A stretch of 9,779 nt of DNA from Bordetella sp. (GTDB taxonomy: Bacteria > Pseudomonadota > Gammaproteobacteria > Burkholderiales > Burkholderiaceae_B), in the NCBI GenBank assembly GCA_027450125.1, contig DAIDKG010000117.1:1-9779 (forward strand), written 5' to 3'. Shown piece after piece: positions 6,134 to 9,779 of this stretch. Positions within the stretch are counted from its first letter, which is position 1, and each line of letters starts with the position of its first letter. A model generated the notes under the pieces. It was not told the DNA's origin. It saw only the letters and a program-made list of their open reading frames with translations, and searched no databases. The translations under genes were made by a program, and so were the position numbers.

Positions 6134-7219
6134 ATGAGTATAACGATAGAGCAAGTCCGTGCCGCGCTGCGCACGGCACATGATCCTTACAGTCGATTGC
6201 CGCTGGCCGCATCTGTAAAAGATCGTGACATCCAGGCGGGGCCCACCGGGCTGTCCGTGCGTATCGAACTGGGCTATCCGGCCGGCTATGCCCAGGCCGA
6301 GGTGGCCGAGATCGCGCGCCGGACGCTGGCCGCGGCCGGCGCGCCCGACGCGCGCGTGACGGTGGATTGGACGGTCGGCCCGCACGCGGTGCAGGGCACG
6401 CTCAAGCCGCTGGCCACGGTGCGCAACATCATCGCGGTGGCCTCGGGCAAGGGCGGGGTGGGCAAGAGCACCACGGCCGTCAACCTGGCCCTGGCCCTGG
6501 CGGCCGATGGCGCGCGGGTGGGCGTGCTGGACGCCGACGTCTACGGCCCGAGCGTGCCGTTGATGCTGGGCCTGAAGGACAAGCCCGTCAGCAAGGACAA
6601 CAAGTCCATGGAGCCTCTGCAGGCCCATGGCATCGAGGCCAATTCCATCGGACTGCTGGTCGAGGCCGATTCGCCCATGATCTGGCGCGGCCCCATGGCC
6701 ACGCAGGCGCTGGAGCAGCTGCTGCGCCAGACCAACTGGGGCGGCCTGGACTACCTGCTGATCGACATGCCGCCGGGCACGGGTGACATCGCGCTGACCC
6801 TGGCGCAGAAGGTACCGGTAGTCGGCGCCATCATCGTCACCACGCCGCAGGACATCGCGCTGCTCGATGCGCGCAAGGGCCTGAAGATGTTCGAGAAGGT
6901 CGATGTGCCGGTGCTGGGGGTGGTCGAGAACATGGCCATGCACATCTGCACCCGGTGCGGCCACGTGGAGCACATCTTCGGCGAGGGCGGCGGCCAGCGC
7001 ATGGCCGCGCAGTACGGCGTGGCCTGGCTGGGCAGCCTGCCGCTGGCCCTGGACATCCGCGAGCAGGCAGACTCGGGCACGCCCATCGTGGCGGCGCGGC
7101 CCGACGGCGAGGCCGCCGGACTCTACCGCGGCATTGCGCGCAAGCTGGCGGCCCTGGTGGCCGGCCTGCCGCGCGACATGGCGGGCAAGCTGCCGGACGT
7201 GGTGGTCAAGCCGGCCTGA
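6134..7219 (+). CDS. apbC: ApbC/Mrp Fe-S cluster carrier P-loop ATPase
   Basis: A 361-residue Mrp/NBP35-family ATPase that carries and transfers [4Fe-4S] clusters to apo-proteins in the cytoplasm. The N-terminal MIP18/DUF59-like domain (about 1-80) is followed by the deviant Walker A loop GKGGVGKST at 105-113 (both lysines present) and DADVYGPSVP at 133-142. Further on are the Walker B-like LLIDMPPGTGD at 208-218, TTPQDIALLDARKG at 236-249, and the cluster-binding Cys272-X2-Cys275 (ICTRCGHVEHIFGEGGG). All functional motifs are intact and the length is normal for the family. The ATG at 6134 fits the family N-terminus; a GTG at 6089 would add 15 unrelated residues. The ribosome site is weak. 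It is followed 47 bases later by dcd on the same strand. Confidence 0.95.
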   Translation: MSITIEQVRAALRTAHDPYSRLPLAASVKDRDIQAGPTGLSVRIELGYPAGYAQAEVAEIARRTLAAAGAPDARVTVDWTVGPHAVQGTLKPLATVRNIIAVASGKGGVGKSTTAVNLALALAADGARVGVLDADVYGPSVPLMLGLKDKPVSKDNKSMEPLQAHGIEANSIGLLVEADSPMIWRGPMATQALEQLLRQTNWGGLDYLLIDMPPGTGDIALTLAQKVPVVGAIIVTTPQDIALLDARKGLKMFEKVDVPVLGVVENMAMHICTRCGHVEHIFGEGGGQRMAAQYGVAWLGSLPLALDIREQADSGTPIVAARPDGEAAGLYRGIARKLAALVAGLPRDMAGKLPDVVVKPA

Positions 7220-7266
7220 TTAAAATGCACGGCCATACTGCAATCACAAGGCAAGCGAGCTGACCC

Positions 7267-7830
<564 letters not shown>

Positions 7831-7840
7831 GGCGAGGCGT

Positions 7841-8770
7841 TCATTGGCCGGGCCGCGCCTGGTTCAGCACGGCCCAGAGCCGTTCGGCCACCGGTGACAT
7901 GTCGTTGGGCTGGCGATAGAGGCAGATTTCCACCGCAACGTCCCACGCTGGTCCCCCGGCCCGCTGCAGCCGGCCCTGGGCCAGGTCGTCGCGCACCAGC
8001 ATGTCGGGTAGCCAGGCGATGCCTCGGCCTTGCAGCGCCATCGAGCGCAACAGCACGGCGTGGGGCGCGACGAAGGTCTCCCGCATGGTCAGGCCCGGGC
8101 TGTGCCTGAGCTTGTGCTGCACGATGCGGCCCAGTGCCGATGCGGCGTCGTAGGCCAGCAGAGGCATCGAGCCCCGGCCCTCCAGCGTGTGGACCGGTGC
8201 GGCCGCATCGTCGGGCGCCGCGGCACTGACGGGTATCAAAATGTCTGTGCCCAGCGTCGCCACGGGGTATTCCAGCTCGTCCATGCGACTGGCCGATTGC
8301 GCCTGCCGATGGCAGAGCAGGAACTGAACGCGCCGCTGCACCATGAGGTCTTCGCAGGCCTGAAAACTGTCGGACATCATCTGGATGGCGCCGACGTCCA
8401 TATCGGATTCCAGGTTGACCAGCCATTGCGGAAAGAACATCAGCGACAGCGTGTGCGTGGCCGCGAATCGCAGACTGGCGGCTTCCTGCGCGTGGGCCAG
8501 GCGGGCCTTGATGCGGGCCGCCTCCAGGTCGGCCAGCACCTGCAGCAGCAGCGGCCGGAATTTACGGCCTGCTGCCGTCAGGTCCGCGGGGTGGGCGCTG
8601 CGGTCGAAAAGCTCCACGCCCACCCATTCTTCCAGGGCGCGGATGTGCCGGCTGAAGGCCGGCTGGGCGATGGAACGGACTTCAGCAGCGCGCGAGAAGC
8701 TGCCCGTTTCGGCCAGCGCGCAGAAGTCTTCCAGCCATTGCATGTCGAGCGGACGGTTGCCGGGACCCAT
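7841..8770 (-). CDS. LysR-family transcriptional regulator (HypT/QseD-like branch)
   Basis: A 309-residue LysR regulator with an N-terminal winged helix-turn-helix (about residues 11-70; FSRAAEVRSIAQPAFSRHIR at 25-44) and a periplasmic-binding-protein-like effector domain. Several blocks, such as AATHTLSL, GRGIAWLPD and SPVAERLW, recall E. coli HypT/QseD more than generic LysR proteins. This is recognition by eye, and HypT's hypochlorite-sensing role should not be carried over. The start is uncertain: ATG 8770 (chosen), ATG 8743 (nine residues shorter, directly before the QWLEDF block) or TTG 8779; none has a clear ribosome site. It is divergent from the DapA-like gene and probably controls it. 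It also meets dcd tail to tail. Confidence 0.88.
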   Translation of the reverse strand: MGPGNRPLDMQWLEDFCALAETGSFSRAAEVRSIAQPAFSRHIRALEEWVGVELFDRSAHPADLTAAGRKFRPLLLQVLADLEAARIKARLAHAQEAASLRFAATHTLSLMFFPQWLVNLESDMDVGAIQMMSDSFQACEDLMVQRRVQFLLCHRQAQSASRMDELEYPVATLGTDILIPVSAAAPDDAAAPVHTLEGRGSMPLLAYDAASALGRIVQHKLRHSPGLTMRETFVAPHAVLLRSMALQGRGIAWLPDMLVRDDLAQGRLQRAGGPAWDVAVEICLYRQPNDMSPVAERLWAVLNQARPGQ

Positions 8771-8877
8771 ATGGTGCAAAGCAGCAGAGATAGTTGTATG
8801 CGATTCGAGTATTGGACGCCGGGTGCGGCCGCCTCGATCATGGCGTCATTCCGACACGCACGACATTGGAGACGACC
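8771..8877. promoter_or_regulatory. Divergent control region between the LysR gene and the DapA-like gene
   Basis: One hundred and seven bases separate the two divergent starts, the classic setting for a LysR regulator acting on its neighbour. An imperfect dyad TATGCGATTCGAGTA (8797-8811, core CGA-T-TCG at 8801-8807) is a candidate regulator site. A palindrome CCATATGG (8767-8774) sits on the LysR start codon. The GGAGACG ribosome site of the right-hand gene lies at 8868-8874. No promoter hexamers are convincing. Confidence 0.4.
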
Positions 8878-9779
8878 ATGCCTTCCATCCAGAACTACCG
8901 CGGCATTATCCCCGCAATTTCCTGTCCGTTCACGGACGATCACCGCATCGACGAACCCGCACTGCGCCGGCTCGCCGCCTGGCTGGCCGATCATAAAGGC
9001 GTGGTCGCCGTCATGACCAACGGCCATACCGGCGAAGTCTTTTCGCTGACTCCGGCCGAACGGGCCCGGGTCACGCGTATCGTGGCCGACGAACTGCGCG
9101 GCCGCCTGCCGGTGATCTCGTCCATCGTGTGCGAAGGCGTCGTCGAGGCGGCCGAACATGCCCGCGCCGCGCGCGAGGCGGGCGCGGCGGCGCTGGACGT
9201 GATGCCGCCGCATCATTGGCTGCGCTTCGGCTTCACCTCCGGCCACGCCCTGCAGTATTTCGAGGCCATTCACAAAGCGGCTCCCGATCTGGATCTGGTA
9301 TGCCACGTGTATCCGGCCTGGACGCGCGCAGCGTACTCGTCGCAGCTGCTGGCCGATCTGGCCCGGCTGCCCTATGTGCAGGCCTTCAAGGTGGGCCAGC
9401 GCGACATGAACAAATACGCCCGCGACATTCAGGCCCTGCGCGAGGCCGACGCTTCCAAGGCCATCCTCACCTGCCACGACGAATATCTGCTGGCATCGAT
9501 GGTGCAGGGCGTGGACGGCGCGCTGGTGGGTTTCGCCACCTTCATTCCGCAGCTCATCATCGATCTTTGGGAAGCGGTCAAGGCCGGCGACCTCAAGCGC
9601 GCCCAGGCCATCCAGGCCGTCATCACGCCGCTCAAGGACGCGGTGTACGGCGGCGGCGAGCCCACCGGCGAAGCGCATGCGCGCATGAAGTCCGGCATGT
9701 ACCTGGCCGGCGTGATCGACAACCCGGCGGTACGTCCGCCCACCGAAGCGCCGGGCAAGGCCGAACTCGACGCCCTGCG
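8878..9779 (+). CDS. DapA-superfamily (dihydrodipicolinate synthase-like) aldolase/lyase, 3' end outside the window
   Basis: Three hundred codons of a class I (Schiff-base) aldolase/lyase of the DapA/NAL superfamily, open at the window end. The likely Schiff-base lysine is Lys171 in AFKVGQRD; the active-site Tyr145 (CHVYP) and Arg150 lie in the positions of DapA Tyr133 and Arg138. The pyruvate-binding motif GTTGE of DapA reads GHTGE here (49-53), so the first Thr is His50. The tyrosine donated to the neighbouring subunit in DapA (Tyr107) is replaced by His within VMPPHHW (108-114). It is therefore probably not a lysine-biosynthesis DapA but a catabolic relative acting on another 2-oxo or hydroxy acid. 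The substrate is unknown. The ATG at 8878 has a good GGAGACG ribosome site. It is divergent from the LysR gene, its probable regulator. Confidence 0.9.
   Translation, partial: MPSIQNYRGIIPAISCPFTDDHRIDEPALRRLAAWLADHKGVVAVMTNGHTGEVFSLTPAERARVTRIVADELRGRLPVISSIVCEGVVEAAEHARAAREAGAAALDVMPPHHWLRFGFTSGHALQYFEAIHKAAPDLDLVCHVYPAWTRAAYSSQLLADLARLPYVQAFKVGQRDMNKYARDIQALREADASKAILTCHDEYLLASMVQGVDGALVGFATFIPQLIIDLWEAVKAGDLKRAQAIQAVITPLKDAVYGGGEPTGEAHARMKSGMYLAGVIDNPAVRPPTEAPGKAELDAL

Noticed and set aside
7198..7226. Separate promoter for dcd (TAAAAT at 7221-7226)
   Set aside because: No acceptable -35 hexamer lies at 16-18 bases spacing, and the 47-base gap is easily crossed by transcription from apbC.
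8578..9678. Minus-strand open frame of 366 codons opposite the DapA-like gene
   Set aside because: It crosses the divergent promoter region and the LysR start and has no family resemblance. The plus strand encodes a clear DapA-superfamily protein.

Overview
The window is GC-rich, densely packed chromosomal DNA. It most likely comes from a betaproteobacterium of the Alcaligenaceae (Bordetella/Achromobacter type). That placement is an inference from base composition, the gene set and the stand-alone aldehyde-dehydrogenase form of PaaN; no marker gene settles it.

Left half (1-5438, all minus strand): a phenylacetic acid (paa) catabolic cluster. In transcription order it runs paaB, paaC, paaD, paaE, then a clear intrinsic terminator, then paaN, paaG and the 5' part of paaI, which leaves the window. 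PaaB, PaaC and PaaE are subunits of the ring 1,2-phenylacetyl-CoA epoxidase and PaaD is its Fe-S/assembly partner. PaaG isomerises the epoxide to the oxepin. PaaN is the aldehyde dehydrogenase that acts after ring opening, and PaaI is the rescue thioesterase. The genes are tightly coupled (4-base GTGA overlap of paaC/paaD, TGATG overlap of paaG/paaI, gaps of 7-19 bases), except for the 97-base terminator-bearing gap between paaE and paaN.

Middle (5439-6133): the catalytic epoxidase subunit gene paaA, which normally sits directly upstream of paaB, is not there. In its place are 349 gene-free bases, mostly filled by a roughly 245-base imperfect inverted repeat (arms about 5521-5592 and 5688-5760). 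Next comes a small minus-strand gene for a membrane protein.

Right half (6134-9779): two housekeeping genes on the plus strand, apbC/mrp (Fe-S carrier ATPase) and dcd (dCTP deaminase). These are followed by a convergent LysR-type regulator resembling the HypT/QseD branch. Divergent from that regulator is a DapA-superfamily aldolase/lyase, cut by the window end, whose active site departs from true dihydrodipicolinate synthase.

The most interesting points are the missing paaA coinciding with the inverted-repeat element, the terminator and candidate promoter/operator that split the paa cluster, the PaaN without a hydratase domain, and the non-canonical DapA-like enzyme with its divergent regulator. 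I saw no rRNA, tRNA, CRISPR array, transposase or integrase.
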